Source: Rhodoferax sp. | GTDB taxonomy: Bacteria; Pseudomonadota; Gammaproteobacteria; Burkholderiales; Burkholderiaceae_C | Reading direction: 5' to 3' | NCBI RefSeq assembly: GCF_010365055.1 | Contig: NZ_JAAFHA010000015.1 | Span: 1-58,558 of the forward strand | Length of the DNA: 58,558 nt | In this document: piece after piece, positions 8,784-17,689 of the stretch | How the letters are laid out: each line of letters starts with the position of its first letter | Numbering within the stretch: the first letter of the stretch is position 1 | The notes under the pieces: generated by a model | Told to the model about the DNA's origin: nothing | What the model saw: only the letters and a program-made list of their open reading frames with translations | Databases searched by the model: none | Position numbers and translations under genes: made by a program

Positions 8784-8935
8784 GTCAAGAGGTTGATAGA
8801 GCTACCACCGCCCGCTTTGCGATAGTGTCGACGACTGCACGACAACGCAGCCAATAAGATGACCAGCAAAGCGCGTGGCAATACAGAAAAGCGCTGAGGT
8901 TCGAACGGTGGGGGAGCAGTGGTACCATAATTCAC
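8780..8935 (-). CDS. Possible 51-residue membrane peptide
   Basis: A GTG codon overlaps the stop of the acyltransferase gene (GTGA), and the frame stays open for 51 codons, ending at the start of the asparagine-synthase-like gene. The predicted peptide has a Pro-rich start (TTAPPPFEPQRF), one hydrophobic stretch (ALLVILLAALSC) and a basic tail (SRRHYRK). This resembles the hydrophobic helix plus basic tail of a C-terminal sorting signal, but without a PEP, VPEID or IPTL motif. No ribosome site stands out. It may equally be chance open sequence. I do not recognise a family. Confidence 0.2.
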   Translation of the reverse strand: MNYGTTAPPPFEPQRFSVLPRALLVILLAALSCSRRHYRKAGGGSSINLLT

Positions 8936-10906
8936 TTGGCCTGCGCCCGGATCAGTTGAGCGAGTTGCATGCGTTTGGCCAATAGCTTAGACCCTGCAAT
9001 TGAGAGATGCCCACCGTCGCGGTAAATCATCGTGCCATTGATCAGTGTCTGGCAAATATGGGAATCGCAGAGCCATGAATCAAACCGAATTACGGCAACA
9101 TCAGCGTCAGCTAATACTGCATGTAGAAAATCAAGCACGTCGGAACGTTTGGTTTCATAATTGGCGCGATCAATCGTGCAACCTTGTCGCCCACCGATTG
9201 CAACCTTGCCACTGAGCTGCCGCTCCAAGCAGCCACCGATATCAACATTACTTGACGGTAGCGGCGCAATGATCACGACTTTTTTACCAAGTGCTCTGAT
9301 CGCCTTTACCGTGCGCCGCAACGCGGCCTGCGAGGCAGCAACGCTGCCAGGCAATGTCACAAATGACTGGCCGTCCTGACTCAACTGTTCATAGTTCTCC
9401 AGGTTGACGTAGGCGGAGAATGGACTTGACAAGACGACGACATCAATTGTTGGTGCGCTGTGGAGAAAATCAATGACCGATTGATTAAAGCCAATGCAAC
9501 TTTCAGCCCATGCCCGATCCATGACAATGCCACCATGTTCCGGGTGAACCATTCTGAACGGCGCCAGCCCTAGAAACGGACCACAGGCGCTGCGGGTGGC
9601 TTGCATAACACCTTCGTGCTTCCACTCGTCGGCCAATCCCGGCACCAAGTGCATGGCGTACGAGTCGCCCCAGACTAAGAGCGTTGGATTTCTCTTGCTT
9701 TGACACTCGGCTTTTGGAGAAAAGCTTGTCTTGTATTCGCAGGCCTCGCCAAAGCCATAATTTCTTTTCCGAGCTTCGGCGAAATCAAAGTGTATTGGCA
9801 TGGCTTGCATCGAAATCGGGGTAATCAAAACAAGGAGTACCGATGACAGTGCAGCTTTTCCGAGTAGGGACCTTGAGGAATCAAAGCTGCTCTTCCTGAT
9901 TGGATCTTCTATAAACCTGTAAAGAAGGAAAGCAACGGAAAAAGAGAGAGTAAGTGCCCCGAATCTTAAATCGAGCGGCAGTTCAGGATCCCTGCCAACC
10001 CAGGCATTTTTCATGAAAGCAATGATGGGCCAATGCACCAAGTATAGGGAATACGAGAAATCACCAATACATGCGAGAATTCTGGCGGGCAAGGTGCAGT
10101 TGAGCCACGGACTGTTTCTCAGGATGACGACCAGCGTTGCAAAGCAAATGAGAAATGCATTTACCCCAGGATGCGTGCCCTCGAGAGGCATGAAAGGCAG
10201 AGCCAACAGACACAGCAGTGCAGGAAAAAACAGCAACTTTAAGATCCCGCTAATGGCTCGAGGAGTCCCAACTTGTGCTTCTAGCAGCCACAGCGCCCCA
10301 ACGGAACCGATCAGCAATTCCCAAGCGCGAGTTGGCAGTAAATAGAAGGTGGCTATAGGCTTAACCATGCCTCCCACAACGCAAAGCCCAAGGCTGAGCA
10401 ACACCAAAACAACCGCTCCCCTTAACCAGCGAGAAGGCGGTGTGAACAACAATGCTGCAGGCAGCACGAAATAGTACTGTTCTTCAATGGCCAGCGACCA
10501 GACGTGCAACAACGGCTTGAGGTCACCCACGCCTTCAAAATAGCCGGTTTGCTGCCAAAGCACGATGTTGCCGGTGAAGGTGATTGCCCCAACAACCTGG
10601 GTGGCAAAATCTCGCAGCTCTTGCTGGTTCAAAAACCAGGGCGCGAAAAGTGCCGTGACAAGAAATGTCACGTAGGCGGCTGGCAATAAACGCTTTGCGC
10701 GCCTGAAATAAAACTCTGGCAGCTTGAAAGTTCCGCGATGAATGCCATTGGCAACCAGCGTGGTAATGAGAAAGCCGGATATAACAAAAAAAAACGTCAA
10801 CGCCCAGGTAGCCCCCATGCAAACCACCAATTTTTGTGTGGTACAGCACCACCATCAACACTGCCAGTCCACGCAGGGCCTGGATGTCTACACGCGCAGA
10901 TTTCAT
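8932..10906 (-). pseudogene. OafA-type acyltransferase with SGNH domain, interrupted by a +1 frameshift at an A9/T9 tract
   Basis: The coding sequence is split over two frames. The first part starts at ATG 10906 (MKSARVDIQALRGLAVLMVV) and overlaps the upstream glycosyltransferase stop (ATGA). It leaves frame at a run of nine T (positions 10786-10794 on the complement). The second part continues FFVISGFLITTLVANG and runs to 8932. Eight T would restore the family motif GVDVFFVISGF and give about 657 residues. The N-terminal half is an acyltransferase-3 domain with about 10 membrane segments (the H in LYHTK is the usual catalytic histidine). The C-terminal half is an SGNH-type periplasmic domain (LLVWGDSYAMHLVPGL). 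Such proteins O-acetylate surface glycans. The frameshift may be phase variation, a mutation or a sequencing error. Confidence 0.85.
10786..10794. repeat. A9 homopolymer tract at the acyltransferase frameshift
   Basis: Nine consecutive A on the plus strand (T9 in the coding strand) lie about 112-120 nt into the acyltransferase gene, exactly where the conserved reading frame switches. Eight would be in frame. The tract could support slipped-strand length change or transcriptional slippage, and it is also a classic site for sequencing error. Confidence 0.7.
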
Positions 10907-11922
10907 GGCCTTGTGCCCCGCTCCGCTTGCGTACATTTAACAGCTGCAAAAAGCCAGTAGACCCAAACTTTGGGCTTTAACGGGGAATACTTAAGTGCGG
11001 CACTGAAAGCCTCTTGTGCCACTTTGGGGTCGCCATTGCGAATATGGAAATAGCCATGGCTAAAGCACAGGTCAAATAGTCGCGAACGCAGGGAGCTTTT
11101 GGATGCTGCCACACCGTCTGGGCCTTTAAGTCCATAGGCCGCTATTGCTTGCAGCAGTACCTTGTATTCATTGTTTTCTTTGCGGGGCACTTGTGTAATG
11201 CTGGCCGCATGCATGCGGTAGTAGGCCAAAGTTCGGGCCAATTTGTCGGCGCGAAACTGTTGCGAAACCCTGAGCCAAAATTCATAATCTTCACCCGTGC
11301 TCAGTGACTCATTCATGTTGCCCACTTCTTCAACCACTGTCCGGCGGATCATCGCGGTGATGATGTGGATCACGTTGTCAAATAGTAGCGCAGTGTAAAC
11401 CCAACCCGAGTGCTCTGCGACCAGTGAAAATTCTTTGCAGGTAGTGTTAGAGGCAGAAAGCGGAGCAGAAAATGTGCCATCAGGCTGACAATGCCATCGC
11501 ACAAAAGCACCAAACACCACGCCTACATCTGGGTGATCTTGTAAGTATTGCACCTGTAGCGCTACCTTGCCAGGCAGCCAAACATCATCCGCATCTAGAA
11601 AGGCAATGAATTCGCCGCTTGCCGCCGCAATGCCACGGTTTCGGGCGGCTGCCGGCCCGGCATTTTGCTGGCGAAGTACCTTCACTCTGTGGCCGTATTG
11701 CTCCGCCAACTCAGGAGTGCCATCGCTTGAGCCGTCGTCGATCACCACTAACTCAATGTTCGGGTAATCCTGAGTCAACACACTTCGAATAGCCTCTTCG
11801 ACAAATGGTCGCGCGTTGTAGGCAGGCATGATCACGGACACCAATGGGTGTGTGCAAATGGTCTCATGTTTGACTGGCATGAATCGCGGGATACGACTGG
11901 TGCAGCAATCTTGAGGTCTCAT
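10903..11922 (-). CDS. Glycosyltransferase family 2 protein
   Basis: This is a 339-residue GT-A inverting glycosyltransferase. The N-terminal nucleotide-binding motif is VSVIMPAYNARPFVEEAIRS, followed by VVIDDGSSDGT, NRGIAAASGEFIAFLDADDVW (the DxD region) and the acceptor-side motif STGEDYEFWLR (the ED motif). The frame extends to 11967, but ATG 11922 is chosen because it overlaps the stop of the methyltransferase gene (ATGA) and leaves a short leader before the fold. The stop overlaps the acyltransferase start in the same way, so methyltransferase, glycosyltransferase and acyltransferase are translationally coupled. It is predicted to add one sugar of the repeat unit; the donor is unknown. 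Confidence 0.9.
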   Translation of the reverse strand: MRPQDCCTSRIPRFMPVKHETICTHPLVSVIMPAYNARPFVEEAIRSVLTQDYPNIELVVIDDGSSDGTPELAEQYGHRVKVLRQQNAGPAAARNRGIAAASGEFIAFLDADDVWLPGKVALQVQYLQDHPDVGVVFGAFVRWHCQPDGTFSAPLSASNTTCKEFSLVAEHSGWVYTALLFDNVIHIITAMIRRTVVEEVGNMNESLSTGEDYEFWLRVSQQFRADKLARTLAYYRMHAASITQVPRKENNEYKVLLQAIAAYGLKGPDGVAASKSSLRSRLFDLCFSHGYFHIRNGDPKVAQEAFSAALKYSPLKPKVWVYWLFAAVKCTQAERGTRP

Positions 11923-12698
11923 GACCTCGTTGATCTTCTGCTCAGCTTTACCAGTCCTTTTTCGCATTCAAGATGAGTTTGTTCAAACTCGGCAAACTCC
12001 TGTTTCCATCGCCTCAATATTTCGACTTCATCACTTCGGTCTGCATCGTCGAGCATCACGGTGCAGTTTTCAGACATGCGTGGATGCAGTCGTGGTAACG
12101 CAGGGTATCGTGCCAACGGGGCTGTTGATGCAGGCGGGCCATCCACAACCAACATATCAATAGCCGTCAGTTCTGCAGGAATTGCGCTTTCGTCATACCA
12201 CGGCGATTGAGTAGACTGTGTGACGAGTGGCGCATCCAAAACAGTTGCCCAGTCTGCGAGTCCGTGCTGCTCCAACAGCGCACGGGTTTTGATCGCGAAT
12301 TCTGGCGAATTCTCCAAACTGTACACATGACCAGTGCCATTGAGTTGCAGGCAACGCGCAAGCACAACGGTTGACACGCCAGAACTGCACTCCATGACGG
12401 TTTGCGGTTTGCGACGCAGGGCTTCTTCTGCTGTCTTCAATAAGAAGTCAGGTGAACCCGCCCAGCCCCGCATCGACGGTAAAGCATCGTGTAGGCCAAG
12501 CTTTCGCTCCAGCGCCAGCAAGTATTGCACTTGTGAAAACAGGCTCTCAACCTCTCGCCGGGTGGCGTTACTGTTACGGAGCAGCTCAAAGCTCACTAAA
12601 TGCACTTTTTTTATTTTATAAAGACAGACAGTCAGATATGCGGTGATCAGGCTCAATAGAATGGCCGTCGACACTAGAAGTATTAATTCAATAGTCAT
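11919..12698 (-). CDS. Membrane-anchored class I SAM-dependent methyltransferase
   Basis: The protein has 259 residues. A single N-terminal membrane helix (about residues 3-27, IELILLVSTAILLSL) is followed by a Rossmann methyltransferase core. SAM-binding motif I is TVMECSSGVSTVVLA, the acidic end of strand 2 is VYSLENSPEF, and IDMLVVDGPP is the later motif, as in Methyltransf_24-type sugar O-methyltransferases. ATG 12698 is preferred to the longer frame at 12731 because AGGA lies about 9 nt upstream and the hydrophobic helix then starts at the N terminus. It probably methylates a sugar or glycan at the inner membrane. It is the first gene of the coupled set with the following glycosyltransferase. 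The 158 bp upstream contain two copies of TGCTTGAAAAC but no gene. Confidence 0.75.
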   Translation of the reverse strand: MTIELILLVSTAILLSLITAYLTVCLYKIKKVHLVSFELLRNSNATRREVESLFSQVQYLLALERKLGLHDALPSMRGWAGSPDFLLKTAEEALRRKPQTVMECSSGVSTVVLARCLQLNGTGHVYSLENSPEFAIKTRALLEQHGLADWATVLDAPLVTQSTQSPWYDESAIPAELTAIDMLVVDGPPASTAPLARYPALPRLHPRMSENCTVMLDDADRSDEVEILRRWKQEFAEFEQTHLECEKGLVKLSRRSTRS

Positions 12699-12856
12699 TC
12701 TGAAATCCTGTTTGGTGTGGGAAAGGGGCAAAACTGGTTGGAGGAGAACATTATTGGATTCTGATATCGTCGGCTAAGCGTTGCTTGAAAACTTGTTTAT
12801 CTCAATGCTTGAAAACGGCGGGTCAAGCATTTAATAATCAAGAAACACGGCTTCTG

Positions 12857-13924
12857 TCATATAAGTGATAATATGTGTGAGTGGAGATATGAAATGAATT
12901 TATCGATAACCACTTCTTTTGATATATCTTCCTGTCTGCTCCGTTCGAGTGCTGCAGCAGATATACTCGAATACACCTCTGACTTATCCCACAACAACGA
13001 GAGCGCGTGGTCCCACCGCTCAATATTTGCCTCGTGTGGCACTATCAATCCCCCAGCTCCGACAGATTCAGGCAATCCCCCACGATCGGAGGCAATTACT
13101 GGAATGCCACTAAACTGCGCCTCCGTAACCACCCGTCCCCACGCCTCTTCACAAAGACTTGGCGCCAACAAAACGCTGGCTCGGCCGTAGAACTCTTTCA
13201 TATTAGTCGAACGTCGTAGGATTTCCACATTCCTAAGTTCTTTAGCGCGTTCTTGATAACCGATGAACTCGTTTTTTGAAACAGGCCAAGATTCAATGAA
13301 CCTAAAAGGGATATCTGGTCGACGGCCCGCTAGAGCAAAAGATATCTCAATACCCTTTTCCTGCGCGAGGCCGACATGTACGACTGTTTCACGGCTGCTC
13401 TCTACCCTGTATATTTCGGGATCAACAAGTGGCGGGAGAACAAGAGCATGAATCGCAAGCAGGTCTGCTAATCTACTTGCTGTGAATTTTGAGTTTGCAA
13501 TGAATCCAACATATCTATTAAGTTCCAATGGTTCCGTGTTGCGCTGAAACTCAATATCTCTTGCGTAAAGGACTACTGGAATTTTCATTGCGGAAAAAAT
13601 ATTAACGAGCTCGAAAGGCAATCCCGCCTGTACAACGACGATGTCGGGGGGGAATCTCTTAATAACCTCAGGAATCCCTTTCTTCACGTTGTACCCACGA
13701 AATACAGGATAGGGTAGGCGTCGATCCTGGACAAATTTATAGCCAGACAACTTCGAGGCAATTCTGTTGGCAATCCAGACCGCATCAAACATTCCAAGCG
13801 AACAGATCACCGCAACTTCGACCCCCCTCTCCAAGAGGGCAATGCAAAGATCATTCGTCGATGATTCTGATCCACCGGTTCGCTGCGGTAAATAGTTAAA
13901 GTTACTGGCGAAAAGAATCTTCAT
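12857..13924 (-). CDS. Glycosyltransferase family 4 protein, AT-rich
   Basis: This is a 355-residue GT-B glycosyltransferase. It opens with MKILFASNFNYLPQRTGGSE, which carries the glycine-rich acceptor loop. The C-terminal donor domain contains LLAPSLCEEAWGRVVTEAQFSGIPVIASDRGGLPE with the E-x7-E signature. It probably adds a sugar to the lipid-linked repeat unit. Base composition is visibly more AT-rich than the surrounding genes, with frequent ATA, AAT and AAA codons, as in the adjacent 3' end of the next glycosyltransferase. This suggests separate acquisition of this segment. It sits 48 bp downstream of the GT2 gene on the same strand. Confidence 0.85.
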   Translation of the reverse strand: MKILFASNFNYLPQRTGGSESSTNDLCIALLERGVEVAVICSLGMFDAVWIANRIASKLSGYKFVQDRRLPYPVFRGYNVKKGIPEVIKRFPPDIVVVQAGLPFELVNIFSAMKIPVVLYARDIEFQRNTEPLELNRYVGFIANSKFTASRLADLLAIHALVLPPLVDPEIYRVESSRETVVHVGLAQEKGIEISFALAGRRPDIPFRFIESWPVSKNEFIGYQERAKELRNVEILRRSTNMKEFYGRASVLLAPSLCEEAWGRVVTEAQFSGIPVIASDRGGLPESVGAGGLIVPHEANIERWDHALSLLWDKSEVYSSISAAALERSRQEDISKEVVIDKFISYLHSHILSLI

Positions 13925-13971
13925 AAAAATTCCGAATTTAATTCGATTGCATTAATTGCTGATATATATTA

Positions 13972-14961
13972 TTAGTATAATTTATTGACAGCCTGAATTC
14001 GAGAAAAATTGGCAATTTTCGTAACTATTGCTATTTGTGATATTAGAACTTTCAATTTTTCCGGAATGCTTAAGCCGGCCCAGCCAATTTTTTTTGATGT
14101 CTTTATTACAGTATGAAATTCTTTTTTTGAAAATCCGGACCAAACTATTTCATGCTGACTTTTGTTGATGGCATTGATCAGGGCGCTGCGCTCGTCATCT
14201 GTGAGATCGTGGTTGAGCAGGATGGTTTCCCAAATATGAGTTCGACCTAGCGCATTTAACAGGCTAGAACATGAGTCATTGCCCGGGTGGGTCCGGTAGC
14301 GCATCGTGGAGTCCCAAATTACTCCGAGTTGACCATTTTTTATTGCCCGAAATGTAAATTCGTTGTCTTCAGACTTTATGCCTCTAAGACCCTCATTCCA
14401 GCCCCCGATTTGCTCAAAAAAATCGCGCCGCATGATTAGCGTTCCACCCCAAAAAGGAGACGTTGGAAATAGTCGCGTCGTGGGAAAGCTGCCGACAACT
14501 GAATAGGCGGCGTCTGGTTCACGAGGGATGTCGTCCCAGAACCCTGCTTGTTGCTGTGCGATCTCATCGAATACGCCAGAGGGCGCAATCCAACCCTCTC
14601 CAAACTTGGTGAAATCTCCTGCTATTACAGTGACCTGGCCGGTCGCTGCCAGTTCGAAGGCAATCGAATGTCTTTCGGGCAGCCAAAGGTCATCATCGTC
14701 AAGAAATGCAATCCACTCGCCAGAGGATTCTCTGACGCCATGATTGCGTGCACTTTGCTGGCCAGCATTGGGCTGCCAAAAGTAATGAAATTGCGAGCCA
14801 AACCGCTCCACCACCTCACGGGCGGATCCGCTGCCGCCGTCGTCCACCACGACCACTTCGTGTAGAGGGCGTGTCTGGGCCGCCAGCGATGCAAGGCACT
14901 CGGCCAGCATGTCGTCTCTGCGATATGTAGTAACGATGACGGATACGCGGTCGTGGGTCAT
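13972..14961 (-). CDS. Glycosyltransferase family 2 protein
   Basis: This is a 329-residue GT-A protein. Motifs are VSVIVTTYRRDDMLAECLAS, VVVDDGGSGS, ARNHGVRESSGEWIAFLDDDDLW (the DxD region) and GIKSEDNEFTFR at the acceptor side. ATG 14961 is chosen over the longer frame because it overlaps the stop of the preceding gene (ATGA) and leaves only a few residues before the fold. The last 200 or so bases are markedly AT-rich compared with the first part, so a composition boundary runs inside the gene. It is predicted to act in repeat-unit assembly; the donor is unknown. Confidence 0.88.
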   Translation of the reverse strand: MTHDRVSVIVTTYRRDDMLAECLASLAAQTRPLHEVVVVDDGGSGSAREVVERFGSQFHYFWQPNAGQQSARNHGVRESSGEWIAFLDDDDLWLPERHSIAFELAATGQVTVIAGDFTKFGEGWIAPSGVFDEIAQQQAGFWDDIPREPDAAYSVVGSFPTTRLFPTSPFWGGTLIMRRDFFEQIGGWNEGLRGIKSEDNEFTFRAIKNGQLGVIWDSTMRYRTHPGNDSCSSLLNALGRTHIWETILLNHDLTDDERSALINAINKSQHEIVWSGFSKKEFHTVIKTSKKIGWAGLSIPEKLKVLISQIAIVTKIANFSRIQAVNKLY

Positions 14962-16172
14962 AGGCCGGATGGTTTCGCGAAAAGGCCGTTGATCGCAACC
15001 CTGCATGCTTGGGCCAAGCGTAAGCAACGCAGCTGGATGGAGCCCGGATAGCCCCTACTCAGCCTGAATAGACCTGTCGCGACAGAGCGCCTGACCGTGC
15101 GGCCCGCCCGCGAACGCGGCAACTCAGAAATCAATTCTTGAAAGTGTTCCCATTGATCGGTAATTGCAAGCGCTGCATGGCCGGTGCAAATGGCTTCAGT
15201 AATGGCTTCCAGTTGGCAGTCGGCAGGTACTTCATCAGGCGGCAACAATGCAAGAAGTGCTCGCAGGTCCTCCATCATTTCGGGCATGCAGCCTTTGCTG
15301 GCCATGACAATCATGCGGGCAAGCAGTGCTTGCCGTTGCGCGGTGGATGTTGAAATAACTGTCTGCCTGGGACTGAGGTAGTCGCCAAGATTCAACCTGG
15401 CCCTGAGCTTTTGACCAATACGGTGATCGAATTTTCGGAATACGCGACTCCGCTGGTTTTCGCTATGACGAATAATTTTTGCGCCACGCAGGCCAGTATG
15501 TTGACGAAAAATGAAGCTGGGGGCTGGGCTGTAGGCGGCCGGGAACGCCTGAGCTAGACGCAGTTGCATGTCGTAGTCTTCGGAACTGAGCAGTTCGGTG
15601 TCAAAGCCACCAACGGCGCGGTAGGCTTCTGCGCGAACCAAGGCGGTGGCGAGATGAAAGAAGCAGCCTTTCATAAGTTCATACAGAAAGGTGTCTTGAC
15701 GGTGGATGGATAAGGGGTGTAAACGGCCTTTGATAATCTTTCCATCTTGTCCATCGCGGCCATAGAAATGCGGCGTGTACACAAAGCCAGCGCTTGGCAT
15801 GGCTTGCAGTGCCATGACGCGGTTTGCAATGGCTTGTGGCAGCGCCACATCGTCGTCGTCAAATATCCAAATCAGCTCCCCTTGTGCCAAAGTCAATCCC
15901 AAGTTGACAGCGGTCGGTTTGCCGCCATTTTCTTTGCGAACATACCGGATGCGATCACCGTAGTTGCGCAGGAGCTCAGCAGTTCTGTCTTCTGAGCCGT
16001 CATCGATCACAATAACTTCAAGCGCGGCCATGGTCTGCGCCAGCAAGCTGTCAATGCATTCAGTGATGTAGTTCGCGCGGTTAAATGTTGGTACTAGCAC
16101 GGATACACGCAAGCCGGGTATGGGCTGCGTGGGCACACCAGACGCCTGGGTGAGGTCAAAATTGTGGTTCAT
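14958..16172 (-). CDS. Glycosyltransferase family 2 protein with C-terminal extension
   Basis: The protein has 404 residues. The GT-A domain occupies about residues 20-260: VSVLVPTFNRANYITECIDS, VIVIDDGSEDRT, NLGLTLAQGELIWIFDDDDVA and LLSSEDYDMQLRLA. The remaining 140 residues are helical and unassigned, ending in a basic, arginine-rich stretch near the C terminus. It follows the Wzx gene by 10 bp on the same strand and is translationally coupled to the next GT2 gene (ATGA). The role is transfer of one sugar in repeat-unit assembly; the donor is unknown. Confidence 0.88.
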   Translation of the reverse strand: MNHNFDLTQASGVPTQPIPGLRVSVLVPTFNRANYITECIDSLLAQTMAALEVIVIDDGSEDRTAELLRNYGDRIRYVRKENGGKPTAVNLGLTLAQGELIWIFDDDDVALPQAIANRVMALQAMPSAGFVYTPHFYGRDGQDGKIIKGRLHPLSIHRQDTFLYELMKGCFFHLATALVRAEAYRAVGGFDTELLSSEDYDMQLRLAQAFPAAYSPAPSFIFRQHTGLRGAKIIRHSENQRSRVFRKFDHRIGQKLRARLNLGDYLSPRQTVISTSTAQRQALLARMIVMASKGCMPEMMEDLRALLALLPPDEVPADCQLEAITEAICTGHAALAITDQWEHFQELISELPRSRAGRTVRRSVATGLFRLSRGYPGSIQLRCLRLAQACRVAINGLFAKPSGL

Positions 16173-16182
16173 TTTCCCCGTC

Positions 16183-17688
16183 TCACGTATGGCGCTTCAG
16201 TTTGTAAAAGACCTCTTTGGCGTCGTCCACATGATGTGGGGAGATTAAGAGAGAGGTGGCGACGTAAAAGAGCATGCCGATGGCAACTAGGCATCCGAGT
16301 TGAGCTGAAATGCTGATAACCCAAGTCTGTATGAAGTGGCGCGAAGAGGCGATCAAAAGCCACATGGCGCCCGCCGCAATAAACGGAGTTCCCAAAATTT
16401 GCCAGAGATGCCGGAATCCCATCTGGACAAGCCCAAGCGATATCCGGAATGTGACCACGCCTACCCCTGCAAGCGCGAGCCGGGACCATGCCACACCCAT
16501 CAAGCCCCACTGGCTGCCAAATAAGAGGAATGCAACAGACAAACTGGTGCTAATGGCAAATATCTTGAACGACAAGCCAACGCGGTTTGTCGCATTAAAG
16601 ATTGACGACCCAACGGAGCCGGCCGCACCAAGGCCAGTCGCGAGGGAGATCACCTGCAGAATCGGAATCATAGGTAACCATTGCACACCATAAAGAACCC
16701 TGACAAGTTCTGGCGCCACGGCCGCTACTCCCACGCCGACAGGTGTAAAGGCCAATGCAAGCAGGCGACTGCTGCGCAAAATGCCATCACGAAATCTGTC
16801 AGGGTCATTCTGCATGGCAGAAAAAGCAGGAAACAGGACACGTTGCAGCGGCTGAACCATTCGCACCCGAATCTCGTCAGTTAGGGAGCGCGCGTTTTGA
16901 TATTGTCCCAGCAGACTTGCGCCCAGCATACGACCCACCAAAAAGAAGTCGACGTTGGCATTCACGTAAAAAAGGATGCCATTGCCAAAGTATCCGCCAT
17001 TCGTTCGCCAGGTTGATTGAAGAAACGAAACACTGAATTTCAGGCGCGGCACGTAGCCTGATATGACCGAATAGGCCAACGCATATAGCGCCACCCCAGT
17101 GAGAGCCCCGCCGACAAGACTCCAAACGCCCAACCCGCTGAGCGCCATCGTGATGGCGGTACCCGTTCGCGCCAGCAAGATGCCGCTTTGAATGAAAAAG
17201 TCTTGCTGGAACAGCATGCGCCTCGAAAAGAGGCTGCGGGGCACCATGGTCAATTCTTCCAGAATGAAGATGAGGCACAGCACCTTCAGCAGGGGCCCCA
17301 CCATGTCATCCTGAAAGACATGACTTGCAAAGAAAGACAGGCCAAATACGACAGAGGTCAAGATGACGCCAAGTCCGATCGCGCACCAATGCATGGTGTC
17401 GATCTGAATGCGTGAAATGCTCGTCCGCTGAATCAAGATGGAGCCAAAACCGAAGTTTGAAAAAACAGCGGCCAGTTCGGTGATGACCGTCGCCATGGCA
17501 ACATGGCCGAAATCAGTTGGTGTCAGCAAACGTGCCAACACCGCCATTGACCCCACGGTGATGCCCAGGCGAAGTGCAATGCCAAAGAACGTGAAGGCGG
17601 CGCCGGTAATGACGCGCTGCCCTATGTTGTTAACGCTTGGTCGGAACGCTTTTTGAACCCAACTGCGCTGCCGTGGTGGAGCCAACAT
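16183..17688 (-). CDS. Wzx-type lipopolysaccharide/exopolysaccharide flippase
   Basis: This is a 501-residue polytopic protein with about 12-14 membrane segments of the polysaccharide transporter (MOP superfamily, WzxC/RfbX-like) type. Landmarks are the N-terminal LARLLTPTDFGHVAMATVI, typical of these flippases, and LGASLLGQYQNARSLTDEIRVRMVQPLQRVLFPAFS in the middle. It translocates undecaprenyl-linked repeat units across the inner membrane. The start is ATG 17688, one base after the stop of the TPR gene, so the two are co-transcribed. It is followed after 10 bp by a run of glycosyltransferase genes. No other flippase is visible in the window. Confidence 0.9.
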   Translation of the reverse strand: MLAPPRQRSWVQKAFRPSVNNIGQRVITGAAFTFFGIALRLGITVGSMAVLARLLTPTDFGHVAMATVITELAAVFSNFGFGSILIQRTSISRIQIDTMHWCAIGLGVILTSVVFGLSFFASHVFQDDMVGPLLKVLCLIFILEELTMVPRSLFSRRMLFQQDFFIQSGILLARTGTAITMALSGLGVWSLVGGALTGVALYALAYSVISGYVPRLKFSVSFLQSTWRTNGGYFGNGILFYVNANVDFFLVGRMLGASLLGQYQNARSLTDEIRVRMVQPLQRVLFPAFSAMQNDPDRFRDGILRSSRLLALAFTPVGVGVAAVAPELVRVLYGVQWLPMIPILQVISLATGLGAAGSVGSSIFNATNRVGLSFKIFAISTSLSVAFLLFGSQWGLMGVAWSRLALAGVGVVTFRISLGLVQMGFRHLWQILGTPFIAAGAMWLLIASSRHFIQTWVISISAQLGCLVAIGMLFYVATSLLISPHHVDDAKEVFYKLKRHT

Positions 17689-17689
17689 C

